From assembly GCA_964589725.1 (NCBI GenBank), contig CAZPUJ010000574.1, positions 1-38,721 of the forward strand: DNA of 38,721 nt. Direction: 5' to 3'. Origin of the DNA: CAYSHJ01 sp964589725 (lineage in GTDB: Bacteria; Planctomycetota; Planctomycetia; Planctomycetales; Planctomycetaceae). Positions within the stretch are counted from its first letter, which is position 1. Every line of letters starts with the position of its first letter. A program made the translations under genes and the position numbers. The notes under the pieces are model-generated. The model had not been told where the DNA came from and made no database searches. It saw only the letters and a program-made list of their open reading frames with translations. Shown piece by piece: positions 14,457 through 23,133 of the stretch.

Positions 14457-16444
14457 GCGGCGACTTGCTGAGCATCGCGATCGGTCTGTCGATGCTGAAC
14501 GCGGAGGCTGCGGAAGCCGTGGCACGCGAGGCGAGACGCACGGGCGAGTCGCCCGAAGTAATCGTCGTCCGCAAGGGCCTGCTGTCGGCCGTGCAGATAG
14601 ACATCATTCAAACGTTGCGACGGCCGGATGAAGTCGTCCCCGGTTATGAATTGCTGGGCGTGATCGGCCACGGCGGCATGGGAGTCGTCTATCGAGCACG
14701 ACAAAAGACGCTCGATCGCGTGGTCGCCATCAAGACGATCCTCGTCAGCCAGATGGCCGACCCGCAGATGGCGATGAGGTTCGAGAAAGAAGCGCGCGCG
14801 GTCGCTCGGTTGCAGCACCCAAACATCATCAGTGCGATCGATTTTGGACAGCACGACGGTCGCTTGTTCTTTGTGATGGAGTTGGTCGAGGGCGAAGACC
14901 TCGAAATGCTCATCCGGCGGAATCGCGAGCAAGGCCGCTTGGGTCCAGCGGCCGAAGAGTTGGCATGGGGCCTGGCGCGACAAGCGGCTTCGGGGCTGGC
15001 TCACGCGGCGGAGCAAGGGATCGTGCATCGGGACATCAAGCCGGCGAACTTGCTGCTCGTCGAACCTCCCGCCGGATTCCCGTTGCCGCCGGGAATGCCG
15101 CTGGTAAAGATCGCAGACTTCGGTTTGGCGTTTCTCACGTCGGAGGCCGAGACGAAAACAAGGCTTACCGCCGCGAACACGGCGGTCGGCAGTCCGCATT
15201 ACTTCGCGCCGGAGCAACTCGGCGGTCTGGCGGTCGACGGTCGAGCCGACATCTACGCGCTGGGGGCGACGGTGTTTCATCTGCTCGCCGGGCAACCACC
15301 GTACTCTGGGCTGGCACTGACACAGATTCTGACTCAGAAACTGACGGCCGATTCGCCCTGTTTGAAGACAGTTGTTCCCGACATCGCCGACGAAACGAAC
15401 ATGCTCGTCGGGGCCATGATGGCTCGACAGATCAATCAACGGATTGGCTCGTACGCCGAGCTGCTGCAGCGCATCGACGACCGCTTGCGAGCGACGAGTT
15501 CCGCCTCCCTTTGCAGCTCGCCGATGGGACCGATGTCCGTCAGTTCAAATGTCGCACACGGCGGCCACCTCGACGTGTCGACGATGTCCGCGCGACCACT
15601 TGTCGCATCGCCTCCGGCGCTTGCGGCGACTGTGACGATGCAGGCCTCAGTTTCCGACACCACACCGCTCGCCGAAACGTGCGTGATCGGTGACGTGAGC
15701 GGACGCCGTCTTCCCGTCGCATTGAAATCCCCGCCAGTTGATCGCAGGCGAACACGCCGCGCCGTGATCGCCGCCGCGGGAGTCGTGGTGCTCGGCGGAG
15801 CCGGTTACTTCGCGATGCAGTTCTTCAACGCCGCGACGCACACGCCGCCGATCCAGCAGCTTGTCCCCAACGGCTGGAGTCAACCTTTCTTCGATGGTCG
15901 CTCGCTGAAGGACTGGCAACCTCGCAGCGGCGAGTGGCGAGCCATGCTGGATGACGACGGAGCGACCGTGTTGTCGGGAACGAACGGAGTCATGGCCCGC
16001 CGACTTTTTCGTGGCCAAGGCCAAGATGCACAACCGCTGACGCATTTCGCGCTGACGCTGGCCGCTCGACGGCATCAAGCCCACGCCGTGGAATTGCACT
16101 TCGGCATTTTGGACTTATCCAATGGCGACGGCGTCCGCTTGGCTTTGCGCGTCGAGCCGGAAACTGCCGTGATCGTGCGCCGTTCCGCCGATCGCGGTGG
16201 GTCACAGCCGGTCACCGTGCCAGTGCCGTTGTCCGCGGTGGCCGATCAGCCGCGAGTGCTCCGCATCGTCCGCGATGCGACGCATTGGTTTGCCTTCGTC
16301 GATGGTCAGTTCGTCGGCGTCGTGCGGCTTTCGGGACAACCAGAACTCCCCGAATTCCGTCTGCTCGCCGAAGCTGGTCCGGCGTGGTTCTCGGATGTCG
16401 AGGTCGATGAGTTGGGGTGGAAAAGCGCGAAGGGTGAAAGGTGA
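14453..16444 (+). CDS. Membrane-anchored Ser/Thr protein kinase with extracytoplasmic DUF1080-like domain
   Basis: This 663-residue Hanks-type kinase has an N-terminal helical segment of about 60 residues, then a full kinase domain: glycine loop GHGGMG (72-77), Lys94, catalytic HRDIKPAN with Asp194, and DFG at 222-224. A Ser/Pro-rich juxtamembrane part follows, then one membrane helix at about 437-458. The outer C-terminal region (about 475-663) starts WSQPFFDGRSLKDWQPRSGEW, which resembles the 3-keto-disaccharide hydrolase/DUF1080 concanavalin-like fold common in Planctomycetes, here probably a ligand sensor. All key kinase residues are present, so it should be active. It is translationally coupled to the redoxin lipoprotein, and I infer a shared envelope-sensing role. 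No phosphatase partner is visible. Confidence 0.9.
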   Translation: MSGDLLSIAIGLSMLNAEAAEAVAREARRTGESPEVIVVRKGLLSAVQIDIIQTLRRPDEVVPGYELLGVIGHGGMGVVYRARQKTLDRVVAIKTILVSQMADPQMAMRFEKEARAVARLQHPNIISAIDFGQHDGRLFFVMELVEGEDLEMLIRRNREQGRLGPAAEELAWGLARQAASGLAHAAEQGIVHRDIKPANLLLVEPPAGFPLPPGMPLVKIADFGLAFLTSEAETKTRLTAANTAVGSPHYFAPEQLGGLAVDGRADIYALGATVFHLLAGQPPYSGLALTQILTQKLTADSPCLKTVVPDIADETNMLVGAMMARQINQRIGSYAELLQRIDDRLRATSSASLCSSPMGPMSVSSNVAHGGHLDVSTMSARPLVASPPALAATVTMQASVSDTTPLAETCVIGDVSGRRLPVALKSPPVDRRRTRRAVIAAAGVVVLGGAGYFAMQFFNAATHTPPIQQLVPNGWSQPFFDGRSLKDWQPRSGEWRAMLDDDGATVLSGTNGVMARRLFRGQGQDAQPLTHFALTLAARRHQAHAVELHFGILDLSNGDGVRLALRVEPETAVIVRRSADRGGSQPVTVPVPLSAVADQPRVLRIVRDATHWFAFVDGQFVGVVRLSGQPELPEFRLLAEAGPAWFSDVEVDELGWKSAKGER

Positions 16445-16517
16445 ACTGAGATCAAACGACGATTCGACCTGGGCCTTGGCCCTTTGCTCTTTTTTTTCGA
16501 CCGCTCCACACAGCAGC

Positions 16518-16540
16518 CCGGCTGTCGCGAGGACAGCCGG
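16518..16540. terminator. Perfect hairpin between convergent genes
   Basis: CCGGCTGTC and GACAGCCGG form a 9-base stem around GCGAG, between the kinase stop at 16444 and the convergent HU-family stop at 16574. A T-rich run (TCTTTTTTTTC) lies about 20 bases before it on the + strand. It is plausible as a bidirectional terminator or a copy of a dispersed repeat. Confidence 0.55.
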
Positions 16541-16573
16541 ACCGCGTGGAAGTCGTGAACGAACGCTGGCGAA

Positions 16574-16894
16574 TTATTGAGCCATGTCTTTGAGGGCCTT
16601 CAACGGACGGACCTTGACGACGCTCTTGGCCGGCTTGGCCGGAACGTCCATCAGCTCACCCGGCTTGAACGGGTTGGGAACACCCTTCTTGGCTTTGGTT
16701 GCCGGCTTGTGAATCCTCATGATCTTCAGCAGACCAGGGATGGCGATGATGCCAGAACCCTTCTTGCCAATCTGCGACGCGACCAGCGCGGTCAGACCGT
16801 CGAGCACGCTCGACACCTGCTTGCGGTTCAGACCCGAAGACTCAACCAGCTTGTTCAGAATCTCAGACTTGGAAATGGACTTTGGTGCCGCCAT
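16574..16894 (-). CDS. HU/IHF-family DNA-binding protein
   Basis: This 106-residue basic protein is a short HU-like nucleoid protein. The N-terminus KSEILNKLVESSGLNRKQVSSVLDGL matches the HU helical dimerisation region (written here as family reading, residues about 9-34). The beta-arm region is IPGLLKIMRIHKPATKAKKG followed by PFKPGELMDV, and a Lys/Pro-rich tail (KPAKSVVKVRPLKALK) extends the family core. The ATG at 16894 is preferred because AAGGGAG lies about 6 bases upstream and the N-terminal motif follows. The longer frame to 16990 adds aromatic residues not found in the family. It should bind and bend DNA as a dimer. It is monocistronic, with the kinase convergent on one side. Confidence 0.88.
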   Translation of the reverse strand: MAAPKSISKSEILNKLVESSGLNRKQVSSVLDGLTALVASQIGKKGSGIIAIPGLLKIMRIHKPATKAKKGVPNPFKPGELMDVPAKPAKSVVKVRPLKALKDMAQ

Positions 16895-17109
16895 GTGACT
16901 CCCTTTCAAACAGACAGCGGGACGAACGAAAACCGGGTCAGTGAACGTCCAAACGAACCTGTACCCGACGTAAGTGGTGAACCAAACCAACGCGAAAGAC
17001 CGCTGGTTTCGCGGCGAAACTTAACGGTGCCGGTGCCTGAAATCAACCACTCGACCCACGACGAATTGCAATTTTTCCCGAGAAAACCGCGGCTGTTGAA
17101 GTTCACGAC
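16895..17109. other. Gap holding the presumed HU-gene promoter
   Basis: No gene is supported here. On the minus strand, TTGATT and TAAGTT about 17 bases apart could be a weak sigma-70 promoter for the HU-family gene, but many such matches occur by chance, so I do not call it. Confidence 0.3.
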
Positions 17110-19197
17110 TCAGCGTTCGCGCGTCGGAAACCCGCTCGCTTCGACCGCCGTCAAGCGTTGAAACATCAACGTCTGACCCGTCGGCGGGTCGCTGACCGTC
17201 AGTTCGAGCTGAGCGACGCCGAACGGAATCTCGTCACACAACCACACGTCGCAACGATACCGCAACGGACGATCGGCGTGCTTTGGTTGGAAGAACGTTT
17301 GTGCCGCGGCACGCTGACAACGGAAAGCCTTCTCCGGTCGCAGCGGCGTCTTGAGATAACGGATGTGTCCAGGACGAAATGGCATGAAGCGCGTTCCCTT
17401 TTCGCTCGGCAAGCCGGTGACGCGCATGCGAAGTCGCGCGCCGTCGTTTGGTTTGGCGATGTGGCCGTTCGGCCCACTGAGGAACTCGTTGGGCATCTTG
17501 CCGACGTTGAATTCAGCTTCTTCGAAGAAGGCTGTCAGAGCGTAACGCGGCGGTGGCGGAGTTTGGACCGAGTCCACGTCAAGATCGTGCCAAAACTCGT
17601 CCCACGTGAAGTCAACAGGGAACAGTTTGACCCCCTTAGGACCGTCGACTCGTTCGCAGCTTGTGCTCAGTGTCAGCATCGTTCGGCCAACCGATGTGGA
17701 TGACCTGGACTGATCTTCCCACAGCACGGGCGAGCCGGATCCTGCGAACGTGACGAAGCCACCCTCCGACTCGCACTTTTCTTCCAGCTTCGGGAACCAC
17801 GTCCACAGTTTGTGCTCAAACGGAAACGGCGGCGTGGGGGCGTCGTAATCAATCCAGCCCCAACGCTGCATGAGCATGAACAGCCACGGGTGTTGCCACG
17901 GATTGCTCCCCGGCAGGCCGGCCGACGCGATCGACACGGCTAAGAGGCCGGTCGACAGCAACTTAAACCAGCGACGCGAACCCCACGTGTCGAAAGCCGG
18001 GATCATCGCGATCAGCCACAGTGGCACGAGCCACAACATCCATCTCAGTCCGACGCTATTTCCCCCGTAATTGTAGTTCTGCGTACGCGTCAGATAGAAG
18101 CCCAGCGTCACCGCCGTCAGCCCTGCGCCGACCAACAGCATCGTGCGCTGCCGACATTCCGGCCAGCGTCGCCAGCGAAACCAGCCAACCAACGTCAGCA
18201 GCCACACCGGCGTCAGTGAGAAGAGCCCGTGATGTCCGATCGTGCAATGCAGAGCGTACATCAACGGCGAATCGAGATTTTGATCCAGCCCTTGCGGGTT
18301 CGACCAGTAGCTCGGGATGCCTTCGTGCTCGAAACGGTACTTGTCGCTGCCGTAACTGGAATAGAAGGGCATCGGTGTTCCGGTGACCAACGAATTCGTG
18401 ACCGAAAACACGGCGATTGGCACCAACACCGCTGGCACGAACACCGTCAGCGTGCGACGCGCGTCGGCCTTCAACAATAAGGCTCCAAAGATCGCGACCA
18501 GTAGCACGGCTGGCAGCTCCAGGCAGAACGTCAGCGCCGAGAAAAAGCCGACCAGCGCGAAGAACCGCTTGCGGTGTTCGCCGTCGTTGAGCACTCGCAG
18601 TAGCGGGTACATCGCCAGCACTACGCAGATCGCGGCCGGCAAGTGATTATTGAGCGACGACGTGAACGGCCCCAACAGCGTCGCCCAACTCGCAACGAGC
18701 AGCACGAACAGCTTACCGAAATCTCGGCGAGCATTTCGTTCGACCAGCATGGCCACGACGATGAGTGAGATCACTCGCGGCAGCCAGTTGACGAACAACA
18801 AGATCAGCCGAGTGACCTCGGTCGTTTGGTTCAACAGATCCCAGCCCGTCACCTTTTTCACTAACCAGTAAATGCCCGCGACCAGAGTGCTCTGCAACGG
18901 CGGCTTGGTGGAATAAAAATGCCCGTTGTGTCGCACTTTGTCGATCGTGCTCCAGCCGGGTCGAGCGTCAATCTCGTCGATTTGATACGTCCCGCGTTCG
19001 ACCAGCGACCACACGGTCGCCCAGCGTGAGCGATCATTCGCGCTTTGCAGTGGCTGCGATTGCAGGATCTGAGCGAACGACATCGCCGATGCCGCGGCAA
19101 TGATCAGCAGATAACAGCAGTGACGCAGCGAGCGAATATCGTCGCCGGTTGGTGAACCCGGTTGAGCCTGCGGTGATGAAAGTGAGCCGTCCGACAC
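17110..19197 (-). CDS. Polytopic membrane glycosyltransferase-like protein (GT-C fold, ArnT/PMT-like)
   Basis: This 695-residue integral membrane protein has about ten hydrophobic helices between residues 27 and 430, then a soluble C-terminal part of about 230 residues. The stretch HFYSTKPPLQSTLV resembles the first-loop KPP motif of GT-C polyprenyl-phosphate sugar transferases such as ArnT and PMT, which move sugars onto lipids or proteins on the outer face of the membrane. The donor and acceptor are unknown. The GTG start at 19197 has AAAGGGAG about 8 bases upstream, inside the 27-base gap after ftr, so the two genes are probably cotranscribed with no functional link that I can see. The soluble C-terminal domain is not recognised. 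Confidence 0.65.
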   Translation of the reverse strand: MSDGSLSSPQAQPGSPTGDDIRSLRHCCYLLIIAAASAMSFAQILQSQPLQSANDRSRWATVWSLVERGTYQIDEIDARPGWSTIDKVRHNGHFYSTKPPLQSTLVAGIYWLVKKVTGWDLLNQTTEVTRLILLFVNWLPRVISLIVVAMLVERNARRDFGKLFVLLVASWATLLGPFTSSLNNHLPAAICVVLAMYPLLRVLNDGEHRKRFFALVGFFSALTFCLELPAVLLVAIFGALLLKADARRTLTVFVPAVLVPIAVFSVTNSLVTGTPMPFYSSYGSDKYRFEHEGIPSYWSNPQGLDQNLDSPLMYALHCTIGHHGLFSLTPVWLLTLVGWFRWRRWPECRQRTMLLVGAGLTAVTLGFYLTRTQNYNYGGNSVGLRWMLWLVPLWLIAMIPAFDTWGSRRWFKLLSTGLLAVSIASAGLPGSNPWQHPWLFMLMQRWGWIDYDAPTPPFPFEHKLWTWFPKLEEKCESEGGFVTFAGSGSPVLWEDQSRSSTSVGRTMLTLSTSCERVDGPKGVKLFPVDFTWDEFWHDLDVDSVQTPPPPRYALTAFFEEAEFNVGKMPNEFLSGPNGHIAKPNDGARLRMRVTGLPSEKGTRFMPFRPGHIRYLKTPLRPEKAFRCQRAAAQTFFQPKHADRPLRYRCDVWLCDEIPFGVAQLELTVSDPPTGQTLMFQRLTAVEASGFPTRER

Positions 19198-19224
19198 AGC
19201 CGCTCCCTTTGGCCTACCGTCGTT

Positions 19225-20157
19225 TCACAGCAACTCGCGCAAATGGAAATGATGCGGTCCCAGTTTTCCCCCGTAGTTGCCGGCGGTCACGAGCGTCAGT
19301 CCCGGACATCGGCACGCGGCATGTAATCCCGCTCGCATCGCGTCGCGCACGGCATCGGCCGAAAGTCCATCGACGACGAGTTCGTACACCGCGCCGGTAT
19401 TCGGGGGCAGATCGCTTTTTGTTTGAGCTTGCAGCGTCGGGCAGTACGCGTCATTGGTGCTGGCTTTGAGCTTCTTGTATCGCGAGCCGACCTTACTACC
19501 GGCGCGCACGATGCCACCGGGAAACGGCAAGGCCACGTCAGGTAGGACGCGCATCGCGGCCGCGGCGGCTTCGGCCGCGACTAACGCTTGAGCTTGATCG
19601 ACGGCACACAACAACAGGTTGCCCCCGGCGACGCCTTTGATCGTGCCGATGCGGTCGTCGCAGACAAACTCGCCGTCCATCACGGGAATGCGCCAGAAAC
19701 GTCGCGAGCCGAGTTTCTTCGACGCTTGAAAACCATCGCCAAAGAACCGCAGTTGGCCGCCGACCACGATCTGCTTCTCGCGCGGAGTCTCCGGCAAACC
19801 GTCGTAGCAAGCGGTCGTCGGGCAGGTGAGCACGCATTGACCGACACGTCCGCTGACCGCTTTCTGCAACGCTTCGCGACTGAACGCGAACAACAACACG
19901 CTGATCCCCGGTCGTCCGTCGATTGTCGTGTCCGCGGCAACGCTCCGTTCGATCGCCGCTTCGGCGTCGCAGGAGATGACGCTGGTCGCGAAGCCGCACA
20001 ACTCGCTGGCCGCCGTGCGCGCCCACGATTCGGACACGGCGGTGATGATCACCCGCGTCCCGACGATCGGAAATGCCTCGGCAAACGTGTCGGCGACCGG
20101 CGTGCCGTTCAATTCCAGCAAGGCCGTTGCCACAGGTGTATCTCGCAAGTCAGACAA
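19225..20157 (-). CDS. ftr: Formylmethanofuran-tetrahydromethanopterin formyltransferase (Ftr/FhcD)
   Basis: This protein of about 300 residues is the formyltransferase that moves a formyl group between tetrahydromethanopterin and methanofuran in C1 metabolism, in methanogens and in methylotrophic bacteria and Planctomycetes (as FhcD). The evidence is the N-terminal block DTFAEAFPIVGTRVIITA, CGFATSVISCDAEAAIE, DGRPGISVLLFAFS, GQCVLTCPTTACYDG and the C-terminal GGKLGPHHFHLRELL, which match the family end to end. It acts in the cytoplasm as part of the Fhc complex in bacteria, but the other Fhc genes (A, B, C) are not in the window. There is no ATG start: TTG at 20157 and GTG at 20133 are both possible. 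The GTG start would match the usual length more closely. Upstream lies a nested palindrome. Confidence 0.93.
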   Translation of the reverse strand: MSDLRDTPVATALLELNGTPVADTFAEAFPIVGTRVIITAVSESWARTAASELCGFATSVISCDAEAAIERSVAADTTIDGRPGISVLLFAFSREALQKAVSGRVGQCVLTCPTTACYDGLPETPREKQIVVGGQLRFFGDGFQASKKLGSRRFWRIPVMDGEFVCDDRIGTIKGVAGGNLLLCAVDQAQALVAAEAAAAAMRVLPDVALPFPGGIVRAGSKVGSRYKKLKASTNDAYCPTLQAQTKSDLPPNTGAVYELVVDGLSADAVRDAMRAGLHAACRCPGLTLVTAGNYGGKLGPHHFHLRELL

Positions 20158-20193
20158 GGCGTTGAACTTTCAAAAGCAGTGGTCTCAGAGACG

Positions 20194-20331
20194 CTAACCC
20201 GGATTGCGCACGCTCCTCACGAATCGGTGACACCCTGTCGTAGCTGAATTCGCCAGAATTCAGCCACAACGTCCATCGACACTCTGAATTCTGGCGAATT
20301 CAGCTACCACTTGGTGCGCAAACCGGGCTAA
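20194..20331. repeat. Nested palindrome (outer and inner arms)
   Basis: The inner arms GTAGCTGAATTCGCCAGAAT... (20240-20263) and their complement (20284-20307) are perfect over 24 bases, and each arm also contains CTGAATTC and GAATTCAG. Outside them, CTAACCCGGATTGCGCAC (20194-20211) faces GTGCGCAAACCGGGCTA (20314-20331) with three mismatches. The 318-base gap 20158-20475 holds nothing else that I can support. Confidence 0.9.
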
Positions 20332-20475
20332 TTCGCAGGCATTCGCTCAGCGGCAGTAGTGTAGCCGTTCCGAAGAGCATGAGAATCGAGGCGGATCGGG
20401 CGAGTCAGTGGACTACGGCAGGCCACAGACCGAGATGCAAGACCCAAAACAAGCCCGCGTAAATCTTTGGATCGA

Positions 20476-21987
20476 TCACGCACACTTGAGCAGATCAGCT
20501 TTGCGGACCTCGACACCGGCAAATTGGTGGGCGATGCGGCCGCGTTGAAAGACCAGAATGCGGTCGGCGTGTGCCAACACCAACTCCGGCTCGGTCGACG
20601 CCAGGATGACCGCCGCTCCCGAGTTCTTCAGCTCCGCGACAATTCGCATGACTTCGTCTTTCGCGCCGACATCCATGCCGCGCGTCGGCTCTTCCAAGAC
20701 CAAGACTCGAACCGGGCCGAGCAGCCATTTCGCCAACACGACCTTTTGTTGATTTCCGCCGGAGAGGTGCCCGGCCCACAGCTCCGGGCGCGGCGGCCGG
20801 CATCCGACCTTGTCGAGCAGCGGCCGCACGACCGCGTGTTCGCGCGGTCGCGTCAGCCACTCGCCGAGCGACCGCCGCAAATGAGCAAGCGTCACATTGC
20901 ACGCAATCGGACTGCGACGCACCAACGTCTTCGCTCGATCGGCCGCGACCAGCACGACGCCGCGCCGCACCGCCGTCGACACGTCGCCGCTGGGCAGCGA
21001 CTGATTGTCCAAACGAATCGATCCCGACTCGGGCGTCGAGGCGCCGGCAATCGCGTGCGTCAACTCTTGATGTCCGGCTCCGACGAAGCCGTACAGCCCG
21101 ACGCACTCACCCGGCGCGACGTCGAAGCTGATGCGATCGAACTCACCGTCTCGCGAAAGCTCTTCGATTCGCAGCACGGGTGCGGCCGTTGAGCGCTGCG
21201 GCAGATGGACAACCTCATCGAACGCTTGATCGGCTGTCGAATTCGCCGGGCGGCCGAGCATCCGAGCGATGACCTCAGCCTTCGTCAACTCGCTCGACAA
21301 CGTCGTATCGACGCGGCGGCCGTCCTTCAGAATCGTCACTCGATCACAGATTTCGAGGACGTCTTCCAAGAAGTGGCTGATGAACACCACCGCGACGCCG
21401 GTTCGCTTGAGTTGGCGAATTAGCTCAAACAGCCGCCGTGATTCGGGCGGGCTGAGGGCGCTCGTCGGTTCGTCCAAGATCAAGACTCGCGCGCCGCTGT
21501 GCAGGCCGCGAGCGATCTCGACCATCTGCCGCGTGACCAGCGGAAACCGATCCAATCGCCGACGAACATCAAGGTCAATGTCCATCTCGCGCAGAAAATC
21601 GCGAGCTTGTCGCCGCATGCTCGACCAATCAATGCGACCCAGTCGTGTGATCGGCTGCCGCCCGAGAAACAGATTCTCGGCGATCGACAAGGCGCCGATC
21701 CCCGACAGCTCTTGATACACCATCGCGATGCCGCAGGCTTGAGCTTCCAACGGCGACGACAAAAAAGCCTCGCGTCCGTCGATCAAGATCTGGCCGTCAT
21801 GGTCCGGATGCGCACCCGCCAGAATTTTCATCAAGGTGCTTTTGCCGGCGCCGTTGCAGCCGACGACGCCGTGAACCTCGCCGGCACGCAACTCGAAATC
21901 GACGTTCTCCAGCGCGACGACGCCGTCAAACCGCTTGCCAATCCCGCGGCATTCGAGCAACGGCTTTTCGTTCGCAACGTCGAGCAT
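20476..21987 (-). CDS. Sugar-type ABC transporter ATPase (RbsA/MglA family, two nucleotide-binding domains)
   Basis: This 503-residue protein has two fused ABC domains, the layout of RbsA, MglA and XylG carbohydrate importers. Domain 1 (about 10-245) has Walker A GCNGAGKST (43-51), where the usual Glu after the first Gly is Cys, a degenerate signature VTRQMVEIARGL, and Walker B VLILDEPTSAL. Domain 2 (about 265-500) has the expected degenerate Walker A GFVGAGHQEL, a full signature LSGGNQQKVVLAKW and VLVLEEPTRGMDVG. It would energise uptake of a monosaccharide or nucleoside with a permease and a periplasmic binding protein. Neither lies beside it: the flanking genes are MoxR and ftr. The start ATG at 21987 has GGTGA upstream. 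An orphan ATPase could serve a permease elsewhere. Confidence 0.9.
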   Translation of the reverse strand: MLDVANEKPLLECRGIGKRFDGVVALENVDFELRAGEVHGVVGCNGAGKSTLMKILAGAHPDHDGQILIDGREAFLSSPLEAQACGIAMVYQELSGIGALSIAENLFLGRQPITRLGRIDWSSMRRQARDFLREMDIDLDVRRRLDRFPLVTRQMVEIARGLHSGARVLILDEPTSALSPPESRRLFELIRQLKRTGVAVVFISHFLEDVLEICDRVTILKDGRRVDTTLSSELTKAEVIARMLGRPANSTADQAFDEVVHLPQRSTAAPVLRIEELSRDGEFDRISFDVAPGECVGLYGFVGAGHQELTHAIAGASTPESGSIRLDNQSLPSGDVSTAVRRGVVLVAADRAKTLVRRSPIACNVTLAHLRRSLGEWLTRPREHAVVRPLLDKVGCRPPRPELWAGHLSGGNQQKVVLAKWLLGPVRVLVLEEPTRGMDVGAKDEVMRIVAELKNSGAAVILASTEPELVLAHADRILVFQRGRIAHQFAGVEVRKADLLKCA

Positions 21988-22107
21988 CTGTCAGCGTCAC
22001 CTGGACCACGGCCAATCCTTGCGGGCGAGCCTCCCACATCACGACGTGAAGCCTATCGCCCTCGCCCAGGCACGCAACGGCTGCAAGACGTCGATCTGAA
22101 GGCAGGA

Positions 22108-23103
<996 letters not shown>

Positions 23104-23133
23104 GCGTCGTCGATTCGTTCGCGTCTAGGCGCG

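Noticed and set aside
14282..15439. Minus-strand frame of 385 codons in the redoxin/kinase region
   Set aside because: It is antisense to a redoxin and a kinase with intact motifs and shows no domain of its own.
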